A DNA stretch of 59,054 nucleotides from positions 1 through 59,054 of the forward strand of contig JAAXXZ010000006.1 in assembly GCA_013334245.1 (NCBI GenBank). The letters are read 5' to 3'. This document shows positions 51,517-59,032 of this stretch, piece after piece (positions within the stretch are counted from its first letter, which is position 1; each line of letters begins with the position of its first letter). This stretch comes from Candidatus Moraniibacteriota bacterium. Lineage in GTDB: Bacteria > Patescibacteriota > Minisyncoccia > Moranbacterales > UBA1568. A program made the position numbers and the translations under genes. Under the pieces are notes generated by a model. The model was not told where the DNA came from, did no database searches, and saw only the letters and a program-made list of their open reading frames with translations.

Positions 51517-53361
51517 TTAGAAGACAAGACCATATTTTTTTATCAAGAAATTATCGATTTTCAATTGGTCCGTTTCCGCTCTGAGGAATTCGAGATCGTT
51601 TCTTGAAAAAGAAGGGACGCCGAACAGCTCAATAAAATTTTTTTGGTAGCACGGATAGCCGCCGTCTATTGAGACGCTGGTAGTTTTTATGTAATACCCC
51701 ATTACTTTTGAGTTCAAAATTTTTCCAAGCACATGTAGATCCAACTCGCATTCTGTATCGGAAAATAAATTTTTCCTATTGATAAGGTATACCGCATAGC
51801 CATTGCAAAATAATGAGTCATCATCTTCTTCCAATAAGAATCGTGGTTTTGCACTAAATGTGGGGGTAAGCAGCTTTTTTCCCTTGAAATTTAGGCCTTG
51901 CGTTCTTGCGTAAGAATACCACTCTGGATAATCAACTTTCCCCTTATCTCTGGTGAGTAGCTCGGTTTTTGCCGCAGAAAGATAGTTAAAGCAATAAGGG
52001 TAGTTTTCTTTAAGTTCAGATTCGCTGAGTACTTGCATTTTTCCGGCTCGCTTAACGTATGGGAAAATAATCCTTCTTTGATTAGATGACAAGCTATCTT
52101 GATCATTAAAGTCAGAAATTTTAGCGATTGGCTTAGTAATTGCTTGCTCGACTTTGTAATCGATATTCTGATACGTTTTGATATAGTATCCGTCAACTAA
52201 CTTATTTCCATCTATAAAGTAAACCGAATCTTTACATGTCGCGATTCCGACTCGTATATCAACAATATTACCGAGCTTGTCGCCTGCTGATTCAATTTTT
52301 GAGACGTTTTCCTTATCGATTTGTCTAAGAAGTCTCCATTTTTTTTTATTCAGTTCCCTGAATAAGATTTTTGTATATCGTCGCTCGCTTAGCGTTTTTA
52401 GAGCGTTATAGTCGTCTATTTTTTCGTACTCAAAAAAATCCTCCTCGTTCCATTTGAGGAACGTAATGCAGGTATATGTTTGGGCTTCAAATACTTTGAG
52501 ATGATTAAAATCTAGTATTCTTTCCAAAAGCTTGTTTGACTCAAAGTAGTCTCGGAGAGGGATGGCTGCTAATGATGTGAAATAATTATTCGGCGTAATA
52601 AAACAAAGCCTCCCGGACTTTTTCATTATGCTGGCGCCTAGTTCAAAAAAGGCAAAATATAGGTTAAAGCTCCCAGTATTGAGTGTTTGCCAATTCGTAT
52701 TTAATTTCACCCTAAGTGATCTATCCAAATCTTGAAATTTTACATAGGGTGGATTGCCTATTACTAAGTCAAACTTTTCAGAAAACAATTCTTTCCAGTC
52801 CGCTGACAAACTGTCAGCAGTTTTCAGATTAAAATGAATATTTGCGACATCCTCGCCATGCTGCAACGCAAATAGCGTCAATAAAGTCATCGTTCTTTTT
52901 ACGCTATAATCGGCAATGTCTACGCCGTAAAGATTTTGTTCGATTGTATCTACGACAGGTTTTCCGAAATATTCAAAAAAGTGTTCTGCTGAGGCAATAA
53001 GGAACGCTCCGCAGCCACAGCTTGGGTCACAAATCCTATCGTCTGGAGATTCAATTGTTTGTTTGACGATGTAATCCGTGATTAGTTTTGGGGTAAAAAA
53101 GGCACCGTTTATTTTTTTGTCATTTTGTGGAACTAATAACTCAAAAATGTTTACAAAATCAGTTATATCATTTGATAAAAAATCATTTCGAAAAAAGTTT
53201 TTCGCATCTAAAACGGCAGGAGAATTATCCGCGGCCATTCCCTTTATGAGTACGTTTTGACTTACTTTGATATCGTTTAGCTCAATAAACAATTGAACCA
53301 GGGCAGTCTCAATTACCTGTACGTCAAATTTTTCTAATGCTTTAGTGAGAATTTTTTTCAT
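51517..53361 (-). CDS. Type II N6-adenine DNA methyltransferase
   Basis: 614 residues. The catalytic domain has GAFFTPKLITDYIV, motif I DPSCGCGAFLIASAEHFF, and motif IV NPPYVKFQDL, the N-P-P-Y of adenine-N6 enzymes in the gamma (M.TaqI-like) order. The C-terminal half (about 330-600: IVDIRVGIATCKDSVYFIDG, and TTSVSIDGGYPCYQKNFIEL) is a TaqI-type target-recognition domain. Protects host DNA from the adjacent endonuclease. Complete; AT-rich. A possible internal restriction role (type IIG) is unlikely because no N-terminal nuclease motif is visible. Confidence 0.92.
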   Translation of the reverse strand: MKKILTKALEKFDVQVIETALVQLFIELNDIKVSQNVLIKGMAADNSPAVLDAKNFFRNDFLSNDITDFVNIFELLVPQNDKKINGAFFTPKLITDYIVKQTIESPDDRICDPSCGCGAFLIASAEHFFEYFGKPVVDTIEQNLYGVDIADYSVKRTMTLLTLFALQHGEDVANIHFNLKTADSLSADWKELFSEKFDLVIGNPPYVKFQDLDRSLRVKLNTNWQTLNTGSFNLYFAFFELGASIMKKSGRLCFITPNNYFTSLAAIPLRDYFESNKLLERILDFNHLKVFEAQTYTCITFLKWNEEDFFEYEKIDDYNALKTLSERRYTKILFRELNKKKWRLLRQIDKENVSKIESAGDKLGNIVDIRVGIATCKDSVYFIDGNKLVDGYYIKTYQNIDYKVEQAITKPIAKISDFNDQDSLSSNQRRIIFPYVKRAGKMQVLSESELKENYPYCFNYLSAAKTELLTRDKGKVDYPEWYSYARTQGLNFKGKKLLTPTFSAKPRFLLEEDDDSLFCNGYAVYLINRKNLFSDTECELDLHVLGKILNSKVMGYYIKTTSVSIDGGYPCYQKNFIELFGVPSFSRNDLEFLRAETDQLKIDNFLIKKYGLVF

Positions 53362-53369
53362 GTTGCCGA

Positions 53370-53416
53370 TAGCTAATTGCTAACTTTAGTATACACATTT
53401 TTAAGCTAGCCTACAA
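53370..53416 (-). promoter_or_regulatory. Methyltransferase promoter with possible operator
   Basis: On the minus strand TTGTAG (53411-53416), a 17-nt spacer and TATACT (53388-53393). At the expected start lies the inverted repeat TAGC-TAATT-GCTA (53370-53382), sharing GCTAATT with the operator-like repeat before the C gene, so one regulator may act on both. Confidence 0.55.
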
Positions 53417-53440
53417 GTACGTTCAGTCTGAGATGCTATC

Positions 53441-53472
53441 GAAAACCCCGCCGGAATGACGGGGTTTTTACT
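53441..53472 (-). terminator. Terminator after rpsT
   Basis: AACCCCG and CGGGGTT pair over about nine bases, with T tracts on both strands. Confidence 0.75.
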
Positions 53473-53490
53473 GTCTGAAATCGGTGGGGA

Positions 53491-53760
53491 CTACTTCGTC
53501 GCGGCTTTCTTGATGGCGGCGTTGAGGCGGGACTTCTTGCGGGCGGCGGTGTTTTTCTTGAGTACGCCCTTCGCGACGGCCTTGTCGATGGCCTTCTGAG
53601 CCTTCTTGAACGCTTCTTTGGCGGCATCCAGCTTCTCGGTAGCGACCGCCTCACGGGTGGCCTTGATGGCGCTCTTGAACACGCCTTTCACGACCTTGTT
53701 TTGGGCCGTCTTGTGGTCGGTCACGCGCATGTACTTCTTGGCGTTCTTCTTGATCGGCAT
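53491..53760 (-). CDS. rpsT: Small-subunit ribosomal protein S20
   Basis: 89 residues, Lys/Ala-rich helical protein beginning MPIKKNAKKYMRV and ending NAAIKKAATK, with KGVLKKNTAARKKSRLNAAI as the conserved C-terminal helix. Binds 16S rRNA. Only the third residue region departs from the common A-N-x-K-S-A-x-K-R start. Confidence 0.95.
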   Translation of the reverse strand: MPIKKNAKKYMRVTDHKTAQNKVVKGVFKSAIKATREAVATEKLDAAKEAFKKAQKAIDKAVAKGVLKKNTAARKKSRLNAAIKKAATK

Positions 53761-53831
53761 AGCGGTTGTCTTGATGATGAAAAAACGACCCGATTAAGGT
53801 CTCCTCTTTTGTATCATGTTGGGTGGATTCT

Positions 53832-53930
53832 GGCAAGTCTCGTCGCTCGCGACCGACGTGACTTGCCTATATTATTTTCGCGAAGGGCGGGGCGAGTCTG
53901 ACTGCTCGCGATCGATGCACTGGGACCCGG
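53832..53930. repeat. REP-like palindromes
   Basis: GGCAAGTC and ACTTGCC arms (53832-53867) enclose TCGCTCGCGA, followed by a related GCGAGTC..GACTGCTCGCGATCGATGC segment. Similar palindromes occur near 289-315 and 9738-9766. Confidence 0.5.
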
Positions 53931-54124
53931 ATTCTTTCAAATGTCAGTATTCATTGCTGGAAAGAATATCAAAAAGGAGTTAAAATCCCTCCCCTCGAAG
54001 ACTCGGTACTCCCTTTTTTGAAAAGGGAGAAACGACAATTGATTATGGTTGAAAATATAGTTTTGTGGCGGGTTTTAGGGAATTCCGGTATTATATAGGG
54101 GATTTCACCAGTCAGATCGAACGT

Positions 54125-54700
54125 ATGATCGCATGGATTACGGGGAAAAATCTGGGTATCCGCGGCGGAGCCGTCATCGTGGACGTGGCCGGAATCGGAT
54201 ACAGGGTACAGACGTCGGCATATGTCCTCGGAAAGGTCGCCGGTTCCGAAAACGTATCTTTTCATATCCATACGCATGTCCGTGAAGACGTGCTCGCGCT
54301 CTACGGCTTTCTCTCCGAGGAAGAGTTATCCATGTTCGAATCGCTGATTTCTGTGTCCGGCATCGGTCCGAAGGCGGCGCTCGGAATACTTTCCATCGCG
54401 GATACGGACACCATTCGAACCGCCATCGTACAGAAAGACCCGTCGCTTCTCACTCAGGTTTCGGGCGTCGGGAAGAAGACCGCAGAACGAGTCATCGTGG
54501 AACTGCAGAACAAGGTGACCGCGCCGACCGGCAAGGGTGCCGGCGTGGTGACAGCCGACGGCGAGGCGATCGAAGCGCTCCTGTCGCTCGGGTACAAGGT
54601 CAGCGAGGCGCGCGATGCGTTGAAAGCGGTTCCTGCCGATACGAAGGACGTCGGCGAGAAAGTACGCGCGGCTCTCAGATTGTTGGGGAAGAAGAAATAA
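54125..54700 (+). CDS. ruvA: Holliday junction DNA-binding protein RuvA
   Basis: 191 residues from MIAWITGKNLGIRGGAVIVD; a longer upstream frame is not conserved. OB-fold N-terminal domain (VREDVLALYGFLSEEEL), tandem helix-hairpin-helix motifs (LISVSGIGPKAALGILS and VSGVGKKTAERVIVELQNKV) and the C-terminal RuvB-binding domain (AIEALLSLGYKVSEARDALK). Forms the tetramer that holds the junction for RuvB. Confidence 0.96.
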   Translation: MIAWITGKNLGIRGGAVIVDVAGIGYRVQTSAYVLGKVAGSENVSFHIHTHVREDVLALYGFLSEEELSMFESLISVSGIGPKAALGILSIADTDTIRTAIVQKDPSLLTQVSGVGKKTAERVIVELQNKVTAPTGKGAGVVTADGEAIEALLSLGYKVSEARDALKAVPADTKDVGEKVRAALRLLGKKK

Positions 54701-54889
54701 AAATAAGTCACAAGTCGAAAGTCTAGAGTGCCAACAACTTACAACTGACAACGGAGACGCGCAGTGATGATGCGGAGTATGTGAAAGGTTGTATCGTTGA
54801 CAGTATAAAGTCTATAAGGTCGAAACGGAGGCAATTTCGAATCAATATCGAATGAATTCAATTCTGCAATCTGAAAATCGGAAAAACGC

Positions 54890-55891
54890 ATGAATATGAC
54901 GGACGAGTTGCTCCAGTCGGAGGAGTGGATGCGGTTTCAGGAGGCGGCCGGAAGGCGCGTCGTGCGTCTTTGCGGTAAGTATTGGAGTGCGAACGGAGTT
55001 GTGCACCGGTTGCCGATCGTGGGGGAATACCTGTATGTTCCACGCGGACCACGCGTGGAAAGCACAAAGCCCAAAATACAAATACCAAACGAAACACAAA
55101 ACCCGGATCACAAAACCCGGATAGAACCTGTAATGGAAGCGTTACGAGCGAAAGCGAAGGAACTGAGTGTCGGATGGATACGGATCGAACCGGAGACGGA
55201 TACGGCGCTTTCGGAGATTCGCGAAGCGACGAAGGGAGCGAAGATCACGAAGGCGCCGCATGACATGCAGCCGCGCGAGACGTTCGTAGTCGACCTTGCG
55301 CCGACCGAAGAGGAACTGCTTGCACAGATGAAACCCAAAGCAAGGTACAATATCGGCGTCGCGAAAAAACGTGGCGTGAACGTGGTGATGTCGTCCGATG
55401 CGAAATATGTGGAGGCGTTCATCCGGTTGGTGATGGGAACCGCAGACCGCAAGGGGATCGTTCCGCATCCGAAGGGCTACTATGAAGCGATGTGTGCGTC
55501 GCTTCTCGATGAGAACGGAAAAATCTTTGCAGCGGAAAAAGATGGTGAGATCATCGCCGCGAACGTGGTCATTTTCCATGGGAACACGGCGACGTATCTG
55601 CACGGCGGATCCGATGAGGCATTCCGGGCGGATATGGCACCGTTTCTTCTGCAGTGGGAGGCGATGCGCGAAGCGAAGCGGCACGGATGTTCGCGGTATG
55701 ATTTTGGTGGAGTTTCCATGGCGGAGCTTGAGGCGGGTACGGGAAAGTGGCTCGGCATCACCCGGTTCAAGACCGGTTTTTCTCCCACGACTTCCGCGAC
55801 CGTATTTCCGGGCGCGTATGATGTCGTCCTTTCTCCGGTGCGGTACTGGGCGTATAAGATGATACAGAGAGTGAAGAGGGTTGTCAGGTGA
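54890..55891 (+). CDS. FemAB/FemX-type peptidyltransferase (lipid II interpeptide bridge)
   Basis: 333 residues. Tandem GNAT folds: LQSEEWMRFQEAAGRRVVRL at the N terminus, PRETFVVDLAPTEEELLAQM, KPKARYNIGVAKKRGVNVVM and GGSDEAFRADMAPFLLQWEA, then RYDFGGVSMAELEAGTGKWL with the F-K-T-G-F segment close to the end, all typical of FemABX enzymes. They transfer amino acids from aminoacyl-tRNA to peptidoglycan precursors. About residues 57-76 (STKPKIQIPNETQNPDHKTR) read as translated simple-repeat sequence inserted in a loop. Preceded by a repeat-rich leader. Confidence 0.88.
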   Translation: MNMTDELLQSEEWMRFQEAAGRRVVRLCGKYWSANGVVHRLPIVGEYLYVPRGPRVESTKPKIQIPNETQNPDHKTRIEPVMEALRAKAKELSVGWIRIEPETDTALSEIREATKGAKITKAPHDMQPRETFVVDLAPTEEELLAQMKPKARYNIGVAKKRGVNVVMSSDAKYVEAFIRLVMGTADRKGIVPHPKGYYEAMCASLLDENGKIFAAEKDGEIIAANVVIFHGNTATYLHGGSDEAFRADMAPFLLQWEAMREAKRHGCSRYDFGGVSMAELEAGTGKWLGITRFKTGFSPTTSATVFPGAYDVVLSPVRYWAYKMIQRVKRVVR

Positions 55892-55913
55892 TTCAAAATA
55901 ATAAATCTTCTCC

Positions 55914-56032
55914 GTTGTCATTCCGACCGAGTCCGCAAGTGGAGGAATCTGCCTTACAACACGATTCACCTCCGTTTATTGCAGATCCCTCGACTCCTCC
56001 GGCATGCGCCGGACTTCGGCTCGGGATGACAG
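55914..56032. repeat. MITE-like palindromic repeat, copy 1
   Basis: Begins GTTGTCATTCCGACCGAGTC and ends CTCGGGATGACA, with internal GAGGAATCTG and CAGATCCCTCGAC as inverted halves. First of four related copies around the GIY-YIG gene. Confidence 0.8.
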
Positions 56033-56048
56033 ACTATGTTGTGAATGT

Positions 56049-56330
56049 ATGAAGGCATACTGCGTTTACATTCTCGCGAGTATCAATAAAACGCTCTATA
56101 TCGGGGTGACAAGTGATTTGAAGCGGCGTATTTGGGAACATAAAAACAAGGTTGTGCCGGGATTCACGGAACGGTACAATGTCGACAGGCTGGTGTATTA
56201 TGAACAGACGGAGAATGTCTATTCGGCACTGGAACGCGAGAAACAGCTAAAGAAGTGGCGAAGGGATAAGAAGATATCCCTGATCGAGAAAGAGAATCCG
56301 CTGTGGGAGGATTTGTATCCGACATTGTGA
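56049..56330 (+). CDS. GIY-YIG nuclease-superfamily protein (UPF0213/YhbQ-like)
   Basis: 93 residues from MKAYCVYILASINKTLYIGV. The GIY-YIG core is present as VYIL and LYIGVTSDLKRRIWEHKNK, with catalytic Tyr, Arg and, near the C terminus, Glu (EREKQLKKWRRDKK). Single-domain members are widespread, of uncertain cellular role. The gene is tightly enclosed by palindromic repeats carrying parts of the same sequence, suggesting it may move with them or that the repeats insert preferentially here. Confidence 0.88.
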   Translation: MKAYCVYILASINKTLYIGVTSDLKRRIWEHKNKVVPGFTERYNVDRLVYYEQTENVYSALEREKQLKKWRRDKKISLIEKENPLWEDLYPTL

Positions 56331-56351
56331 GCGACGGCGTGTCAATTGCTG

Positions 56352-56401
56352 GTCCCTCGACTATTCCGGCATGCGCCGGATTTCGGCTCGGGACGACAAA
56401 C
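56352..56401. repeat. MITE-like palindromic repeat, copy 2 (right half only)
   Basis: GTCCCTCGACTATTCCGGCA to CTCGGGACGACAAAC; corresponds to the right half of copy 1. Confidence 0.7.
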
Positions 56402-56421
56402 AAAAAGAATTGAGTATAGTC

Positions 56422-56521
56422 GTTGTCATTCCGACCGAGTCGGCGAGTGGAGGAATCTGAATGGAACGAAGGAATTGATCTTGTTTGTAGCAGATCCCTC
56501 GACTACGCTCGGGATGACAAC
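56422..56521. repeat. MITE-like palindromic repeat, copy 3
   Basis: Begins GTTGTCATTCCGACCGAGTC and ends CTCGGGATGACAAC; a complete copy with GAGGAATCTG and CAGATCCCTCGAC. Confidence 0.8.
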
Positions 56522-56525
56522 ATTA

Positions 56526-56577
56526 GGTCCCTCGACTATTCCAGCATGAGTCAGATTTCGGCTCGGGATGACAATAT
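56526..56577. repeat. MITE-like palindromic repeat, copy 4 (right half only)
   Basis: GGTCCCTCGACTATTCCAGC to CTCGGGATGACAATATT, ending 16 nt before the murE-like start. Confidence 0.7.
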
Positions 56578-56592
56578 TAGAAAGTATTTCCT

Positions 56593-57870
56593 ATGAAATC
56601 CTTCAAACGACTCGTCTCGAAAATCGTGCCACAACGATCCAAGAATGTCGCACATGGCGCGGAGGCATGGCTGTCCGCCGCACTGTTCGGATTCCCAGCG
56701 AAGGGGATGACGATTGCGGGGGTCACGGGGACGGACGGCAAGACGACGACGGCGAATTTCCTCGCGAACATGCTCGAGGCCGGCGGGAAGCGCGTCGCGC
56801 TCGCGTCGACGGTATCGTTTAAGGTCGCTGGCAGCGTACGGGTGAACGCGTCGAAATACACCACGCTCGGCGGATACCATCTTCAGAAGTTCCTGCGCGA
56901 TGCGAAAAAAGCGGGATGCACGCATGTCGTGCTCGAAGCGTCCTCTCACGCACTCGATCAGGGGCGACTGTCGGGCGTCCGTTTTGCGGTCGCCGTCATC
57001 ACGAACGTGACCCGCGAACACCTCGATTATCACAAGACGATGGAAGAATACCGTCGGGCGAAGCGTCGTCTGTTCGATCACGCGGATGCGGCGGTCGTGA
57101 ATCTCGACATGTGGGAGCCGGAGTTTTTCCTGCGTCGGGCGAAGCGGAAGTCGACCTATTCCACGATCGAATCCTCGGCGGACCTCCTTGCCGAAAACCT
57201 GACACTTTCGCTCGACGGATCGAAATTCTCGATCGGTGAGACCGACTTCGAACTTCGCCTCCCAGGCAAATTCAATGTAGAGAACGTGCTCGCCGCGGCG
57301 GCGGCCGCGTCGCTTCTCGGCATTCCGATGGACGTGATCGCGCAGGCCGCATCGGAGCTCGTGCTGGTGCCGGGGCGCATGGAATCCGTGAAAAACGGAC
57401 TCGGCGCGACGATCATCATCGACTATGCGGTGACACCGGACGCACTCGGCAAGCTCTACGAACTCGTTTCGTCGATGCGGACCGTCGGGACGAAGATCGT
57501 TTCCGTGTTCGGGGCCTGCGGGGACCGCGATCGGGGCAAGCGACCGATCATGGGAGAGATCGTCTCATCGAATGCGGACATCATAATCCTGACCGATGAA
57601 GACCCGTATTACGAAAATCCGGAGCGCATCCTTGACGAAATCCAGGAAGGTATCCGCAACAAGGAAATCGGAGAATCGTTTTTCCGCATACGTGACCGAC
57701 GAACGGCGATACGAAAAGGACTTTCACTGCTCTCTCCGGGCGACATCATGCTCGTGACCGGCAAGGGCGCCGAGGAGGTCATGCTCGTCGGCGACGAACG
57801 CATCCCGTGGAACGATAAGAAAGTCATTGCCGAGGAGTTGGAATCGCTTTCTGAAATATCGCGTAGCTGA
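56593..57870 (+). CDS. MurE-like Mur ligase lacking the N-terminal domain
   Basis: 425 residues. The central ATPase domain starts near residue 38 with GMTIAGVTGTDGKTTTANFL, then KYTTLGGYHLQKFLRDAKKA, VVLEASSHALDQGRLSGVRF and NVTREHLDYHKTMEEYRRAK. The C-terminal domain has RMESVKNGLGATIIIDYAVT, FGACGDRDRGKRPIMGEIV and TDEDPYYENPERI. This is the MurE order, but the roughly 90-residue N-terminal UDP-MurNAc-binding domain is missing, and the D-N-P-R motif of meso-DAP enzymes reads D-E-D-P. Probably adds the third amino acid of the stem peptide, or a related Mur-type reaction; substrate uncertain. Confidence 0.85.
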   Translation: MKSFKRLVSKIVPQRSKNVAHGAEAWLSAALFGFPAKGMTIAGVTGTDGKTTTANFLANMLEAGGKRVALASTVSFKVAGSVRVNASKYTTLGGYHLQKFLRDAKKAGCTHVVLEASSHALDQGRLSGVRFAVAVITNVTREHLDYHKTMEEYRRAKRRLFDHADAAVVNLDMWEPEFFLRRAKRKSTYSTIESSADLLAENLTLSLDGSKFSIGETDFELRLPGKFNVENVLAAAAAASLLGIPMDVIAQAASELVLVPGRMESVKNGLGATIIIDYAVTPDALGKLYELVSSMRTVGTKIVSVFGACGDRDRGKRPIMGEIVSSNADIIILTDEDPYYENPERILDEIQEGIRNKEIGESFFRIRDRRTAIRKGLSLLSPGDIMLVTGKGAEEVMLVGDERIPWNDKKVIAEELESLSEISRS

Positions 57871-57886
57871 CGAAGATTTTTTCGCG

Positions 57887-57895
57887 TGATATACT
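57887..57895 (+). promoter_or_regulatory. Extended -10 promoter (TGATATACT)
   Basis: TG-A-TATACT lies 26 nt before the ATG at 57921; AAAGGA at about 57910-57915 could serve as ribosome-binding site. Confidence 0.5.
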
Positions 57896-57920
57896 TTCTT
57901 ATAAACGGTAAAGGAACGAC

Positions 57921-58697
57921 ATGACACCAAAGGAATGGAAAATCGATAAGAAGACGGGCTTTCTGATGAATCCGGATGTACCGGATGATCGTGACGATAT
58001 GCCGATTCCGAGCTTGAAAGCCGATGACGAGGTGAAGGCCGGAAGCGGAATCGACGATGTCACGAGTGTCGATGAGCTCCGTGGTGGAGGATATGACGCG
58101 AAAACGCTTCGTGATTTCAATAGAAGAAAGGAGGCGGAGCGGCAGAAGAAAGAAGGAAGTGTCTATGAATCCCCGGAAGAGCTTGAACGGACGTATGCCG
58201 AGCTGAAAGGAAAGCTCGACGAGGTCGCGCCGCGGATGGAGAGTGCACTGAGGAAGCTCTGCGGGTGTGCCGGAATCGAATTGGGAGAAGATATTTCCGA
58301 TACTCAGCCCGAAAGTCCGAAGGAGGAGGCGCTCATGGAAGAAATCCGTTCGCTGATCACGGCCGCGTACGCCAAGGAAGTCGCCGGAAACGGGCCTGAA
58401 ACGAAACTGAGCTTCGAACAGGCGAACGAGGCGTTCGATGCATACAAGGAATATGGGCCGGTCCGGAAGGAATACAGTGCTTTGGACGACGAGCTTTTCC
58501 CGGTCATATCGAGAATGCGGCGCGGAGGACTTCTTCCGGAAGATCCGGCGGTGATTGCGGAGAGGGAAAGGCGTGAGCAGGAGCGTGTCCAGAAGCAGGA
58601 AGAGCAGAAACGGCTTGCCGAACAGGCGGATCATGAGGCATCGGAAAAAATCAGAAAAGGATTACTGGACTTTTTTTCAAAAAAGAAAGGGGATTAG
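57921..58697 (+). CDS. Unrecognised coiled-coil protein
   Basis: 258 residues, highly charged, without signal or membrane segment. N-terminal 80 residues look disordered (FLMNPDVPDDRDDMPIPSLK). Helical segments follow (ELERTYAELKGKLDEVAPRM), and the last 50 residues form a continuous Glu/Arg/Gln-rich coiled coil (AERERREQERVQKQEEQKRL). No family recognised. Has its own promoter; function unknown. Confidence 0.7.
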   Translation: MTPKEWKIDKKTGFLMNPDVPDDRDDMPIPSLKADDEVKAGSGIDDVTSVDELRGGGYDAKTLRDFNRRKEAERQKKEGSVYESPEELERTYAELKGKLDEVAPRMESALRKLCGCAGIELGEDISDTQPESPKEEALMEEIRSLITAAYAKEVAGNGPETKLSFEQANEAFDAYKEYGPVRKEYSALDDELFPVISRMRRGGLLPEDPAVIAERERREQERVQKQEEQKRLAEQADHEASEKIRKGLLDFFSKKKGD

Positions 58698-58761
58698 CAG
58701 TATCTCGTCTTTCCCCTTTACTTTCGGCTTGAAAAGGTGTATACTGGTCTTGTAGTGAAAA

Positions 58762-58787
58762 CGGGTGCCCCAGCCGGGGAACCCGTA
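58762..58787 (+). promoter_or_regulatory. GC-rich hairpin in the leader of the last small gene
   Basis: ACGGGT..CCCC and GGGG..ACCCGT arms form a stem between a TATACTGG element (58740-58747) and the ATG at 58837. No T tract follows, so it is a structured leader rather than a terminator. Confidence 0.4.
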
Positions 58788-58836
58788 TTTCGTTTGAAGA
58801 ACTACAAAAGTCGGTGTTAAGCCGTAACACAAACCT

Positions 58837-59010
58837 ATGGAAAACAACTCCATGGTTGAGTCGGGTCAGGTGCACAGCGCGAACGAAGGTTCGAAGACAT
58901 GCGCCTCGTGTCGACGGGCACAGGAGGCAGAGGAAATGGCATTCGCTTTTCTTCTGGCCCTGATGCCGGTCATCACGTTGACCCTCTTCGGGAACATGGG
59001 ACTGGTGTGA
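58837..59010 (+). CDS. Small membrane protein with a CxxC motif
   Basis: 57 residues. The N-terminal half is hydrophilic with CASC; the C-terminal half is one hydrophobic helix (MAFAFLLALMPVITLTLFGN). It has a TATACTGG promoter element about 90 nt upstream and a terminator right after the stop, so it is probably a real monocistronic gene. No family recognised; the Cys pair may bind metal or be redox-active. Confidence 0.55.
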   Translation: MENNSMVESGQVHSANEGSKTCASCRRAQEAEEMAFAFLLALMPVITLTLFGNMGLV

Positions 59011-59032
59011 ATGTGTCCCTGAGTTTCCAAAA

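Noticed and set aside
51517-53361. Type IIG fused restriction-modification enzyme
   Set aside because: There is no nuclease motif ahead of the methyltransferase domain, and a separate gene in the endonuclease position is present.
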